Shown in pieces: positions 24,540 to 35,576 of a DNA stretch of 64,000 nucleotides. How positions within the stretch are numbered: the stretch's first letter is position 1; each line of letters opens with the position of its first letter. The notes beneath the pieces were generated by a model. That model searched no databases, was not told the DNA's origin, and was given only the letters and a program-made list of their open reading frames with translations. The translations under genes were made by a program, and so were the position numbers. This stretch comes from Aselliscus stoliczkanus (taxonomy: Eukaryota; Chordata; Mammalia; Chiroptera; Hipposideridae): NCBI GenBank assembly GCA_033961575.1, contig CM066731.1:85395501-85459500 (forward strand). Reading direction: 5' to 3'.

Positions 24540-24542
<3 letters not shown>
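20909..24542. other. Unassigned AT-rich sequence
   Basis: About 3.6 kb without a supported gene. A pyrimidine-rich patch near 22905-23010 is faintly L2-like. A (TA)-rich patch lies near 23090-23155. If 20655-20908 is an exon, this would be intron. Confidence 0.45.

Positions 24543-24598
<56 letters not shown>
24543..24598. repeat. (TC)n microsatellite
   Basis: Uninterrupted TC run of about 28 units; a long pure polypyrimidine tract. Confidence 0.96.
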
Positions 24599-24602
<4 letters not shown>

Positions 24603-24733
24603 TACACAACTGATTAATGGTATTTACATATATATGCACACATGCACATTTCATTAATCACAAATTCTCTTAACCTCTTGCTTCCAAAACTCTAACTCTT
24701 CTATTCATAATAATCCTTTTCTTCCTTCTCTTC

Positions 24734-25108
24734 TTTTTTTTTTTTTAAAGATTTTATTGGGGAATTGGAGGAAGAGAACAGTGTTGGGGAATTGGGGAAG
24801 GGAACCGGCCAAGTTGTTGTTCTTCAATCTTCATTGTGGAGGGCACCAGTCGCCTTCCGGCTTGCCGTCGGTGGCTTGTGGCCTCTAAGTTCAAGGTGCT
24901 GTGTTCAATCTTAGTTGTGGAAGGGCGTAGCCCACCATCAAACAGGCAGTCTTCTTGTTACACCAGTTAAGCCATCCTTGGCAGCTCAGCAACAGCTCAG
25001 CTTGGGCTCAGCATTCATTGGCCCATGTGGGAATCGAACCGGTGGCCCTGTTGCTCAGAGCTCACACTCTAAGCCAACTCTTAACCAACTGAGCCACCCG
25101 GCTGGCCC
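24734..25108 (-). mobile_element. Long-form tRNA-derived bat SINE, minus strand
   Basis: On the minus strand it starts with a tRNA-like head (ggccagccgggtggctcagt, tggttaagag; B-box-like ggttcgattccc) and ends with ccccaattccccaacactg and ccaattccccaataaaatc plus an A tail. The head differs from the 'gagtggcgcag...ttaagcgctgg' head of other copies here, but the tail is the same, so two subfamilies share a 3' end. TSD not clear. Confidence 0.9.
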
Positions 25109-25389
25109 TCCTCTTTTATTATAATATAGATATTGATCATTGTCTTATTTATGGACAGTGACTCCATGTGATTTTGTTCCTATTGCCTCTCATCTTTTAG
25201 AAAGTGAAACTCTGCAATGTCAATTATGCATTCTTTCTACTTTATATTTAACATTTCCTTCTTTAAAAAAAAATCCTTCCCATGAAAATGTATATAAGCT
25301 CTCTGATATTACAAAAAGAAACTAAAAATTTGAAAAGCTTCTAAATCTTCCTTGATTTCACATCCCTGTAGAATTCTCTCTCCTCCACT
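25109..25389. other. Unassigned sequence
   Basis: No gene or repeat recognised. Confidence 0.5.
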
Positions 25390-26165
25390 TCACAGCCAAA
25401 CTATTTGAAAAAAGTATTTACACCAGCTATCTCCACTTCCTCATTTCTAAGCCTCTCCTCACTCCATTTCAGTCTGGCTTCTGCCTCTTCTCTGCTTCTA
25501 AACAGCTCTCATTCAGAACGTCAATTGTCATTGAAATCAGTGATTATTTTTCATACCCCATAGGCCCTCTAGCCTGAATCTCTTCTTTAAGATTCAGAAG
25601 CATAATCTGAATGGCCTACTTGACATTTCCTTTTTAATATTTTAAAGGAAACTCATTCTCAGTCTGTCCAAAAAGGAACTCTTAATCTTCCTGCTTCAAA
25701 TCTGGTCCTCTTCTGCTGTTCCTAACTTCAGATAAAGAGAACACTCCTCAAAATTGGCTACCAGATATTCTCGATAATCCTCCTTTGTTTACCCACAACA
25801 TCCAATCTAAGTCCAAGTTATCTTTATTAATTTCATTAATTTCCCTTGAATATTTGTATTCCTCACCATTACCATCTATACTTATGTTACTTTTATGGAT
25901 TTTAGAGGCCAACTGCATTCCTTTGCTCATGACCATATCCTCCATCTTCAATATCTTCAGCAAAGTGTCTTCACTTCTCCCTCTCTGATTCTGACACTTT
26001 TTCTTTTATAAAAACTCATGTGGTCACATTGGACCCACCCAAACAATCCAGGATGATTTTACCATTTTGAGATTATTCATTGAATTATATTTACAAAATT
26101 TCTTTTGTGTGTAAGGTCATACATGTATATTTACAGGTTCTGAGGATTAGGAGATGGATATGTTT
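25390..26165 (+). repeat. Ancient interspersed repeat sequence, family not assigned
   Basis: Phrases such as 'ggcctacttgacatttcc', 'cagtctgtccaaaaaggaac', 'atccaggatgattttacc' and 'aggttctgaggattagg' echo old mammalian repeats I have seen but cannot name with confidence. More than one element may be present. Open frames here are short and motif-free. Confidence 0.35.
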
Positions 26166-26729
26166 AGAGGCCATTAGCCAGTCTAGTATAAACTAGTGTT
26201 ATTTTCTGCTTGTGTGACTGAAGCCAATCTCCTAAATTACCTCCTTTCTTTATTCTTATCTCCCATACATCCATTTTTACATACAGGCTATTTTATTCAT
26301 ATTCTAATCAATTGGTGTTTCTTTATTGATCTGAGGATATTGACTACGATTCTTAATATGTCCAACAGTCTTGTGTAGCCAGGCCCTTTCCAGAGCATTC
26401 TCAAAGCAAGTTCTTCATTCTTCACACTTCAATCACACTAAATTGCTCTTTATTCTTAAATGTATAAGGCTCCATAATGCCACATAGTATTATACATAGC
26501 TTTTGCACAAGGCTTTTCATGAAATTCTTTTCTCCCCTATTAAGCCTTTGTTTTCAAATTTTGCTTTATTTTCTCATTCATAGTCTATGTAACCCATATT
26601 TCAGTGCTCACAATATGCAATTACTGTACCTTGTGCTGGGGACTCAGCAGAAAACAAATCTAAAACAATTCTAAAGGAACATTATAGACTTTTTTTCATA
26701 GATAGAGGATGTTTTCCTCAATCTTCAAT
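26166..26729. other. Unassigned AT-rich sequence
   Basis: No gene recognised; weakly L2-like pyrimidine-rich stretches. Confidence 0.45.
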
Positions 26730-26950
26730 CACATGTCACATATCCCATGCATAATATATACTTTAATAGCAATTTCATTAGTCTACAATGACATAGTAAT
26801 TCATGTAAATATTTATTTGATATTTATTGTTGGAAAATCATAAATTCCATGAAGCAAAAATCTTTTGTGTTTCTGTCCATCTTAGTCTCCCCGTATCTTT
26901 GACACATACATAGAAAAACACAATAACAATTTGTTGAATGAATGAATGAA
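26730..26950 (+). mobile_element. L2 LINE 3' end
   Basis: 'aattccatgaagcaaaaatc', 'tctttgacacatacata', then 'aacaatttgttgaatgaatg' match the L2 3' terminus order and its short GAAT tail. Confidence 0.65.
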
Positions 26951-27552
26951 ACTCATTCTACTCTGTGTATCTTTATAGAGAGAGAAGTTAAAGATACTTG
27001 TTGATAAAGTATGTGGGTATAGAAATAGGTAGATATGGTTTAGAAAGAACTAAACATTTGAGGTTCCTATAGTAATTCACATATTTAGTGTATGATTGAA
27101 TTATCCACTTTGAAACAGAGATTGTGATGGCAACAGATTCCAAAATGAAGGACAAGACAGCCATGATTTTTGTCTTAACTGGACATATGTTTCAAAGTAC
27201 ACATCTTCAATGTTTACAATAAAGAGACAAAAAATGTAAACAGTTAATTAACTGAATAGCTAGTGCAGTAGTGGATACATTTCAGTAACATTTCCCTAAG
27301 GACTTTCTTAAAACAAATACTACTTCTAAAATACAGATTATTGGACATAACAATCCCTGACCAGTATTGTTTTGGAAGATGCTATCATTCTAATGCTTTC
27401 TATCACTCCCAATCATGGCATCAACCACATTTGTCCCTTACCCTCTCCTAGACTCTTTCACTTTTCATTGAATGTATGATTATATTCACCATTTTTAAAA
27501 ATTATCAATTAAATAGAAATGGAGTGTTAAATTTCCTTTGTAAATATGTACA
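26951..27552. other. Unassigned AT-rich sequence
   Basis: Nothing recognisable apart from the boundary with the mariner at 27553. Confidence 0.5.
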
Positions 27553-28106
27553 AGGTCTGAAGTTCACAACTTGTTGCAACGATTGATGTTGGTAAATTTT
27601 TTTGGTATCAAAATGATTATTCATTATGAATTTCTACCAGCTTGATGAACAGTTAACCAAGTTTACTGTTTTGAAGTGCTGAAAAGGCTGCATGAAAAAG
27701 TTAGACTATCTGAACTTTTCGTCAACAATTCATGGCTCTTGCATCATGACAATGCACCAGATCACAAGGCACTGTCTGTGAGGGAGGTTTTAGCCAGTAA
27801 ATAAATAACTGCATTGGAATACCTTCCTTACTCACCTAATCTGGCCCCCAATGACTTCTTTCTTTAGCCAAAAATCAAGGCAATATTGAAAGGAAGACAT
27901 TTTTATGACACCAAAGGTGGTACGACAGCTCTGATGGCCATTCCAGTAAAAGAGTTCCAAAATTGCTTTGAAAAGTGGACTAAGCACTGGCATCAGTGCA
28001 TAGCTTCCCAAGGGGAGTACTTCAAAGGTGACTGTAATGATATTCAACAATGAGGTATGTAGCACTTTTTCTAAGATGAGTTCTTGAACTTAATTGTCTG
28101 ATCTCG
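27553..28106 (+). mobile_element. Internally deleted mariner DNA transposon
   Basis: Ends are inverted and related: left 'ggtctga...agttcacaac', right (read inward on the minus strand) 'gatcagacaattaagttcaag'. About 555 bp against the usual 1.3 kb. The interior encodes the C-terminal half of a mariner transposase: HHDNAPDH, then LPYSPNLAPNDFFL, then CIASQGEYFKGD. The two catalytic aspartates (in HDN and PND) are separated by 34 residues, the mariner D34D spacing. In-frame stops (TAA between them and TAG after FFL) make it a dead copy; the N-terminal DNA-binding part is missing. Confidence 0.9.
27641..28050 (+). pseudogene. Mariner transposase C-terminal remnant
   Basis: Catalytic-domain remnant of a cut-and-paste transposase. 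The third catalytic acidic residue (PND) and the second (HDN) are present, but the first aspartate region is deleted or unreadable. The frame is split by a stop after 'VLKC', a TAA inside the D34D spacer and a TAG after FFL, so no functional protein is possible. The last codons read GDCNDIQQ before TGA. Confidence 0.88.
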
Positions 28107-28128
28107 TAGGCTACCACCTATTTGTCAA

Positions 28129-28521
28129 TGTAAGAAACCTGTAGACGTTTTTGTAAGAATTTATTTGAGCCAAACTGATAAACATTGCCAGAAAGAAAGA
28201 TCTCAAATGCTCCAGATAATGACAGTTTTGCAATTTCTTTTATGCATTTGAAATTAAGGAGGGAACTTAAAGAAGATTACATAGAGGTAGAAGAAAGCAA
28301 GGAAGGTATTAGGTTGTAGGATGGATAATTAACAAGATTATGTGCTCCCTTAAGGATGGTTATGCCTCTGAGGGGTCTGAAAGACTTCAGCATTTCAAAG
28401 GTACACAACAATGGGCAGGGCTTGCTTAAGGCAAAGATAAACACTTTACTACTGGGGTGACTACCCTTTATGACCTGCCTAGATAGGAATTTAGGATCAG
28501 ATCACCCTGTGAGGTCACTTT

Positions 28522-28523
<2 letters not shown>
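28129..28523 (-). mobile_element. Dispersed LTR-like repeat, copy 2 of 3
   Basis: Same order of blocks as 13771-14370 and 30341-30796: 'tgtaagaaacctgtagac', 'atttatttgagccaaactga', 'gggcttgcttaaggcaaaga', 'tgacctgcctagatagg'. It lies 22 bp past the mariner end. The expected 'ctttttcatcca' terminus has been replaced by a CA microsatellite. Confidence 0.6.

Positions 28524-28567
<44 letters not shown>
28524..28567. repeat. (AC)n microsatellite
   Basis: Pure run of 22 AC units at the edge of the LTR-like copy. Confidence 0.96.
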
Positions 28568-28570
<3 letters not shown>

Positions 28571-29079
28571 ATCTTTTAGACAGGATAAGTCACTAGTTTA
28601 TAAAAGAAGAGATGAATCCAAATTTTGCTCTGGAGGCATTTGCAATTTAATCTGTCCTTGACCTGTCAAATTCCAAATGACCTTCCCCCTTTTTAATAAA
28701 TACAGCCACTTTTAATACCTTGAAGAATTTAATACTTTGACACCTAAACAACATCATAGGTTGATTCATTTATCTAAATTCTCTTTTCTAATCTTGGAGA
28801 AACCAATTAAATTAACTTTCCATTCATTCTACCTAATTTTATAGCTGGCTTTTTATAATAGTGCTGAAAAAGATTACCTTTTTCCTTTGAGAAGTGTAGA
28901 GTCTGAAAAAACTTCTAGGGAAAAACCAGCCTTTAAATATATATCTATTGATGAGCCAAATATGGTAAATATCTCTGTAGGACTGCATGATGCCTGAGAG
29001 GAAATTTTTCTTTAGGCAATCTGACAAAGATTCTTAGTCACCTAAGAATACCCAAATAAGGATCAGCAAATGTACACTG
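28568..29079. other. Unassigned AT-rich sequence
   Basis: No gene or repeat recognised. Confidence 0.5.
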
Positions 29080-29760
29080 CTGGAATGGTGACATTTTCCA
29101 AGGCATGGGTGCTTCTCTTGGGGTGAACCCATTCCAGGGTTCCCTGTCCTTCACAAAGAACTCTCGCTGGGGATCCTGCTGGCTTCTCTTGGAGCAAATG
29201 CATTACCACACTGGACTCCTTGAGGCACCCATATATATCACTCCAGATTTAGGAATCTGAAACAACTGTTATCACCCCATTGGTTATTTGGGTTGGGAAA
29301 GCAAATGTTACCAGACTCAAAGGGTCCACTTGCCTGCACACACTCAAGCCAAATAAGATATGAGCAGGAGTTTACAGCAAAGAAAGTAAAGGTTTATTTA
29401 AGGAGTTGGCACCAAGCCCAGAAATACAGGTGAGCTAGTGCTCTCAGAAACCCGGCTTCCCAATGGTCTCTAGTAGCGAGGTTATAGAAGGGAAAAATCA
29501 TTAATCATGATTACTATGGGAGTTAGGGCTGTGGTCTACTGATTGGTCAGGCCTAAAGCAGAGAGCAATTGATCACAGCTTCAGTTTCTGGTATCAGTCA
29601 TGGCATTGTTTGGTCCTGTTTCCAGGGGATGCCATCCTTGGGGTCATACTTCTTTCATGAGTCTGGAGCTGGAACAACTGAGACTGGGGTATTATCTTTG
29701 TTTTATGAAAACCTTATTCTAGTTTGAGGCCTAGTTATTATATCCTGGTCATGGATGATA
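29080..29760 (-). mobile_element. Possible solo LTR, minus strand
   Basis: 'gcaaagaaagtaaaggttta' with TTTATT (AATAAA on the minus strand, near 29393) resembles the R/U5 region of an endogenous retroviral LTR in reverse. Moderately GC-rich against its flanks. No gag, pol or env remnants were seen next to it. Boundaries and family are uncertain. Confidence 0.4.
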
Positions 29761-30340
29761 GACCTGAAGTTCTATTCTTAAATAAGTTTTACACTGACCT
29801 AATGTCCTAAATGCTTAATGATTAAAAGGGCTGTACCTACAGTATATGTACATGTAGGAGGATCTAGGGGAAAGAATGCAAGGAAGTCATAGCTCTAAAG
29901 CTAGCTTGGGTTAAAGTAAAATGCATGCTAAAGAAATGAAGTTCATGTGTAATTACATAACTGTCTTTTCTTTTTTGGAGCTAAAGAGATTACAGTCTCT
30001 CATTTAATCAACAAAGATTTTGTTCACACTCTCAGTAAGCAATCCAATTTAATAGCTAAAATTAAAAGCTCAACCCACATTATTTTTCCTTTCTGTGGGT
30101 TATCTTAACACTTATCCACCTTGAGAATTTTCTAAAAACATCTCAAATAAAGCCATGGACCTTTTACTTAAAGCAAGTAGGCCAGAGATTCTGATAGAAA
30201 ACTCACTCAAATTCATTAAATGTGGAGCAGGGAGTTGGTGGGGCACAATGGGCCCTTGGTTGTACCTAACACTGGGTTGGGTCTGCAGAATTGTCCTGAG
30301 TGGGCTTCTTTGGAATCCTGCCAACCATGCCAAATACATG
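29761..30340. other. Unassigned sequence
   Basis: No gene recognised. A higher-GC stretch at 30220-30340 is open in several frames but shows no motif. Confidence 0.45.
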
Positions 30341-30796
30341 TGGAGGTAAGAAATGTCCAAACCTGTAGAAAATTTTTATAAGAATTTATTTGAGCCAAAC
30401 TGATGACAATTGCCAGGAAGCAAGATCTTAGATGTTCTTGAGAATGACGGATTTTGTTTGTTTTATGCATTTGGAATTAACAGAAGGACATAAGAAAGAC
30501 TATATGATGGTGGGAGAAAGCAAGGTGTGGATTGGATTATAGGATAGCTAACAAGATAATGTGCTCTCTTGAGGGGGGTTGTGCCTCTGAGGGGCTTAAA
30601 AAAATAGGTCCAGCATTTCAAAGGTGTGTTAACCTAGATTCACAAGAACAATGGAGGATTGCTTAAGGAAAAGATAAACCCTGTACTAAAGAAGTTATAT
30701 GCCTGGGCATGACTACCCACCATGACCTGCCAAGTTAGGAATTTATGATCAGATGACCCTGTGAGGTTACTTTCCTCAGAACCCCTTTTTCATCCA
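30341..30796 (-). mobile_element. Dispersed LTR-like repeat, copy 3 of 3
   Basis: The cleanest copy. Plus-strand order: 'ggtaagaaatgtccaaacct', 'atttatttgagccaaactga', 'gccaggaagcaagatctta', 'gcctctgaggggctt', 'gattgcttaaggaaaagata', 'catgacctgccaagttagg', 'accccttttt' plus 'catcca'. Reversed, this gives TGGATG...; AATAAA lies near the 3' end and the unit closes TTCTTACC, as a solo LTR might. About 456 bp. Confidence 0.62.
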
Positions 30797-32424
30797 CACG
30801 TATAAAGCAACCATATCCACCAAAGTATGTAGTGCATTTAACAAGTTTTATTTTAGAATTTCTCACATTTTCTGTGATGCGAGAAAAAGAAAAAAGAAGC
30901 AAGGAGTCAGTTTGGACTTTTAGATATTTCCTCTATTAGTGTGCCCTTTCTTTCTTTTCTGGAAAATAGAAGAGTAGATTTATCTTTAGGTTTCATCCTC
31001 TGTACATGGTTTTGTTAAAAATAATACAACAAAAAAAAAGTTAAACAACCTGAACTTTTCACCACAAAAAAAAAATTTAATAATAATAATAATACAACAA
31101 ATCAGAGATAGCTTTGTGTCGGCTGGCCTGTAAAATGTTTTATTCATATTTTAACAAATCTTGTCTCTGTAATTAACATAGTTAAGACAATTGGAATGAA
31201 TTCCTCTAAATGTTTCTAACAGTAACAGATCAGTGAAGAAAAATCTCCTCACTTCTAACATAAAAGTTTTAAAAGGCAAGGTTCTGGAAATCTAAAACTT
31301 ATCACCATCTCAAACCAGTGGAGCTGGGTAGAGTGGAAGTAGGGCTAAGACTAAGACACAGTAGGGAGTGGGGTTTCTGAATCTCTATTTGTTCAAGTGA
31401 CTTTGGACTTCGACTTAAACTTTATCATCTTCCCTGAAATGAATAAATGAAGGAACCAAAAATTGTAGCTCAATGGACATTAACTCTCACTCTAAGGAAA
31501 AAGTAGGGAGAAAGATAAACAGTTATTTACATTATATTATATCTCTAGATAGTCAAATCAATTATGAGTTAAAATACCCAGATTGTAAAAATCCTGTTTT
31601 GGGAACAGGGGTTGAATAATGGGAGAACATTGACCAGTTTAATTATATTCTGATTCAAATAAAATAGGATTTAAATTTTTTTCTTTCTATTATCTAATGT
31701 TAAAGGTTTTTTGTTTTGTTTTGTTTTTATGTTGTTTTTTTGTTTTTGTTTTTGTTTTTGTTTTAAATCATATGCATAGGCTCGCAAAAACTAAAATATG
31801 TTGTCTGTAATTTCAGTAGGTTAGACCACAACGGTGCTGGCTTAGATGGACAATTTCACTGAAAGGAAAACAAGAGCATAAACAAACAAACAAACAAACA
31901 CTCACAAATAGACATATCCCTCTCAAAAAAAATTAAGAAATCAAAAACATTTTGCTTCACAGGCTGGTAGTGTGAATGTGTACATATGTTAGTGGAATTT
32001 GCCAATGATTGTACATATTTTGGTGGAGCACAGCATGCCATTATGAAGAAGAAAATGAAGTGGAATTTATAGACTAAAACAAATTGCATATAAATATGGG
32101 AAATAAATGTCCCTTGAAATATTTTAAATACTTAGATTTCATGAATGTTCCATCAATCTAAATACGTTAGGCTGCAATATGACAGCTAGTGACGGTTATC
32201 TTTTGATAGTTGATGGAATGCCTTGAAAAGGAATAGCTCTGTGCTAGAGATTAATGATGAAGAGATAAGAATGGGTAAGTTTAGGCCCTCAGGGAGTAAA
32301 TAGTCAATAATTTTGACAAAGTTTTAAAAAGTGTTAAATTACTATGTAATTAAGTGTTATAATAATAATCATGATAAAAAATGTATTCACTCTTAAAAAA
32401 CAAATAAAATCAACAAACTAAGAC
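30797..32424. other. Unassigned AT-rich sequence with simple repeats
   Basis: No gene recognised. Contains a (GTTTT)n-rich stretch at about 31709-31764 and a short (CAAA)n at about 31880-31900. Confidence 0.5.
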
Positions 32425-32525
32425 CATGATAGCATTCCATTTTACACCGACCAGATTGCAACAGTTCAAAAGGTTGACCATACCAATCCCCAAGTATCAT
32501 GAGAATACAGAGGTGTATCCCCAAA
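32425..32525 (+). mobile_element. Ancient L1-like fragment (tentative)
   Basis: 'cattccattttacaccgacc', 'agattgcaacagttcaaaag' and 'gttgaccataccaatccc' echo the ORF2-end to 3' UTR boundary of old L1 or HAL1 elements. About 100 bp, highly diverged. Confidence 0.45.
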
Positions 32526-33179
32526 GCAGGGTACCTAATAGGTGCTATAGAAGTGGGGGTTTTAGGACCTACTGACAAGATGTGGTATGCTTTTAGCTGG
32601 ATTGTGTTTGATAAGCAGATGCTATTGACATGAGTAATAAGAACACTCTAGGGGAAAAAATATTATTAGCTCAGTTACAAGGGCACAAGACGATCAATAT
32701 GGAAGGAGTGCTGAGGAGGGCTGAGAGAGGAACAGACTGAAGAAAAAAAAACATGAAGAGGTAATGAGAGATTTCGTGTCAATCTTGCACAAGAAGTCAG
32801 AGAGGAATTATTTACCATGATTTTACCATTACATTGAGTATACACTGAGTTGGAAAATAACATGAATATATTCAACGTCACTCTACCACACTTCAAACTC
32901 ATATCATGCTTTATGTTTTCCCCTTTTTGTTAGATATGCATTAAATCTACAGTTGCAGGCTATTTATTGTATTAATAACAAATTCCCTCCTCTGTATTTT
33001 TACTAATTCAGATATGAAAACTGACAAAATTCATCTGGAAAAGGATAAAACCTTGAAGAAACTCATATGGGAAGACTTTTTGTTTAATTCACATTTTCAC
33101 ATTACCTGCTTATTAATTCATAAACTTTAATTAATTTTTTCCATCTTATCTTTAAATATCTGAAGGCAGGAAATGAGAA
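32526..33179. other. Unassigned AT-rich sequence
   Basis: No gene or repeat recognised. Confidence 0.5.
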
Positions 33180-33258
33180 TGTTCTTATATTTTGTACCTC
33201 TTTGTTGAAGATCTCACTATGTTTATCTAATCTTTTCCAGAGTTTGGTGAGCATTTTT

Positions 33259-33382
33259 TTTTTTTTTTTTTAGCTGAGCCATCCTGCCACCTGTTGGCAG
33301 CTCAACGGCAACTCAGCTCAGGCTGGCATCGAACCACCGTTGAGCGAGCTCTTAACCAACTGAGCCACTCCGCCGGCCCTTT
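33259..33382 (-). mobile_element. Short tRNA-derived SINE, minus strand
   Basis: On the minus strand: 'gggccggcggagtggctcag' then 'ttggttaagagctcgctc', ending 'gcaggatggctcagctaa' plus A tail. TSD GTGAGCATTTTT at 33247-33258 and 33383-33394 (12 bp, exact). Closely similar in body to 38962-39115. Confidence 0.92.
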
Positions 33383-33534
33383 GTGAGCATTTTTATGACC
33401 ATTACTTTGAACTCTTTATCAGGTAGATTGCTTACTTCCATTTCATTAATGTCTTTTTCTAAGGGTTGGTTTGCTCTTTCATTTGGAACATACTTCTTTG
33501 TCTCATTTGTTTTTTTTTCCTGACCCTCTATGTT

Positions 33535-33930
33535 TTGTTTTGTTTTTTAAAGATTTTGTTGGGGAATCAGGGAAGAGGAACAGACAAGTTGTTGTCCTTT
33601 TGTTCTTCAGTCTAGCTGTGGAGGATGTCGCTTCACTGGCCCATGTTGGCATTATCATTGCACTCTTCCTGGGTGAGGTAGTAGCTCGCCAAACATTGGA
33701 TGGCCACCCACAGTGGCTCATGGCAGTTCATGGCAGCTCTTGCCAGCTGCTGGCCAGCCCCACTGTAGCCTACACCATCGCATGCGACATGGCAGCCCAG
33801 CTCGAGGTCGAGCAGTTGTTCACCATCTTAGGTGTTGAGGGCAGTGTCACTGGCCCTCATGTGGGATCCATGCTGCTCAGAGCTGGAGTCCCAAGCCAGC
33901 TCCTAACCAATGAGCCACTGATCCAGCCCC
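33535..33930 (-). mobile_element. Long-form tRNA-derived SINE, minus strand
   Basis: Minus strand ends in 'gattccccaacaaaatc' plus 'tttaaaaaac', preceded by 'agaacaaaaggacaacaact'. TSD TGACCCTCTATGTTT at 33521-33535 and 33931-33945. Inserted in the old L1M at 33180-34876, so younger than it. A 183-codon plus-strand frame through it (33471-34022) is an artefact of the SINE. Confidence 0.92.
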
Positions 33931-34876
33931 TGACCCTCTATGTTTGTTTCAACATATTAAACAAATCGAATACCTCTCCCAGTTTTGAAGAAACAGCCTT
34001 GTGTAGGAGATGCCTTATGTGACCCAGAAGGGCAATTCTCTCTGGCCACTGGAGCTAGGTAGGTGCTCAAGAGATGTCCCCTGTATGGATTGCCTACACT
34101 CACTTGCAGTAGCAGGGGGCTCCAGGTGAGGCATTGTGGTAAACCGGGCTGTCACTGTATCCAGCTTTGGAGCATGTGGTCCACTGTTGTGGTGTGGTGG
34201 TGGGCAGGGCTCTCAGGGGTTGTTCCCACTTTCTCTGGAAGATTGGGAGTGTTCCAAAATGGCACCTACACCAGAGGTAGGATGAGATTGCAAAAATGGT
34301 GCTTGTTTGTGTCTCTGTCCCTTGAGAGTGTCCCAACAGTTTCCTGCCTTGTTAACACAGTTGTTTTTAGATTAGGAAGTGGAACTCCCTCACATATGGT
34401 CTAAGAGCTTTACAGACTTGTGTTTTTGCTCTAGGTCTCAGAGTGAATGAGTCTGTGCATGACCCCTTTAACAGCAGGTTCTTTGTTCCCTATAGTTCCA
34501 TGGTTTTCCTATGTAATCTCCATTGGTTTTCAAAGCCAACTATCTGGATGTTCATCTGTCTTGTGCAGGATCTAAGGCTTGAGGTGCCTGATGTGAAACA
34601 CAAACCCCTCCTTGCTCATCAAGGAAAAATTTTGTAACTTTGAGATGCCTCCTAGGTGTAATTCTCTGAGCCTGGGGTGGGGTCCTCATCTGGAAATGTG
34701 TCTCAGCCTCTCCTACCTGTCTCTATGCTGCTTGTCTGTTGTAGAGGCTCTGCTCATCCAGTTTCCAGGTATTTTTCAGAGGAATTTATTCCATATGTCA
34801 TAGATATGTTGTGTCCATAGTAGGAGGTGAGTCCAGGAACTTCCTACCCACCATCTTAAACCTCTCTGGGCAAGAA

Positions 34877-35494
34877 GTTTTTAGATTCTCCCTCCCTGCA
34901 CCTACATTTAACTGTAGTTGCCAAATAAATTGTTCTTTCCTGTCACCAGTCTTGAATGAAGAATCATTTCTGGTTGTGTTTTGTTTATACAAACCAATGG
35001 TTCCCAGTGAATTTAGTTAAAAACATGGAATTATATCAAACTTCCAAGGTTTGCTATTTTTTCCCCCCTGAGGACAAAATGCTTATCCTTGAACATTTCA
35101 AACAGTATCCAGGCTTTTTTTTTTTTTCCCTACCCAGCTGGGTTGCCTTCTGTCCTATTTCAATTTCCCCTAAGCCTACGTATTTATTCAAAGTTCAAGA
35201 GACTTTGAACCCAATATGAACTACGTATAGGGACACTCTTAAAGAATAATTCTGAAGGGTATAAATCTAGTTTCTTTATGTTATATAGAAATATTTACAA
35301 CCAAATTTCACTGGAGTTTGTTTTTGCCAGTAATTTATTTTATATTTGCAAGAGTTTTGCTGACTATAAAATTCATAGTCAAGTGAAATGTTAAGAAAAT
35401 TACTGATTATGTAATACCTCACTGACAAAGTCATTAATGCGATCAAATGCAAGTTGTTCAGGTACTCAACATTTTCGTATATTAAACTTATTAA
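34877..35494. other. Unassigned sequence
   Basis: No gene or repeat recognised between the L1M 5' end and the SINE pair. Confidence 0.5.
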
Positions 35495-35576
35495 CTGGCT
35501 TGGGAAGCCAGCGGCCCCAGTTTGGTCCCACATATGAGGGCCAGTGACACTGCCCTCAAAAAAAAAAAAAATAAAA
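35495..35576 (+). mobile_element. 5'-truncated short-form SINE
   Basis: Begins within the tRNA-like head ('taactggcttgggaagcca') and stops after 'ccagtgacactgccctc' in an A tail, as at 15029. The next SINE starts directly in this A tail. Confidence 0.88.

Larger units (their letters stand above)
33180..34876 (-). mobile_element. Old L1M 5' UTR and ORF1 start, minus strand, split by two SINEs
   Basis: Read on the minus strand: a 5' UTR whose start is marked by 'gatggtgggtaggaagttcc', running into the ORF1 head with 'gtatgttccaaatgaaagag', 'gataaagagttcaaagtaat' and 'ggtcataaaaatgctcac' and then the coiled-coil start. These are standard for old mammalian L1M elements. Two SINEs (33259-33382, 33535-33930) interrupt it. 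The rest of ORF1, ORF2 and the 3' end are absent, which is unusual because most L1 relics keep the 3' end. No open frame survives. Confidence 0.75.

Noticed and set aside
33471..34022. 183-codon plus-strand ORF
   Set aside because: It runs through L1M, then an antisense SINE, then L1M again; open by composition, not a gene.
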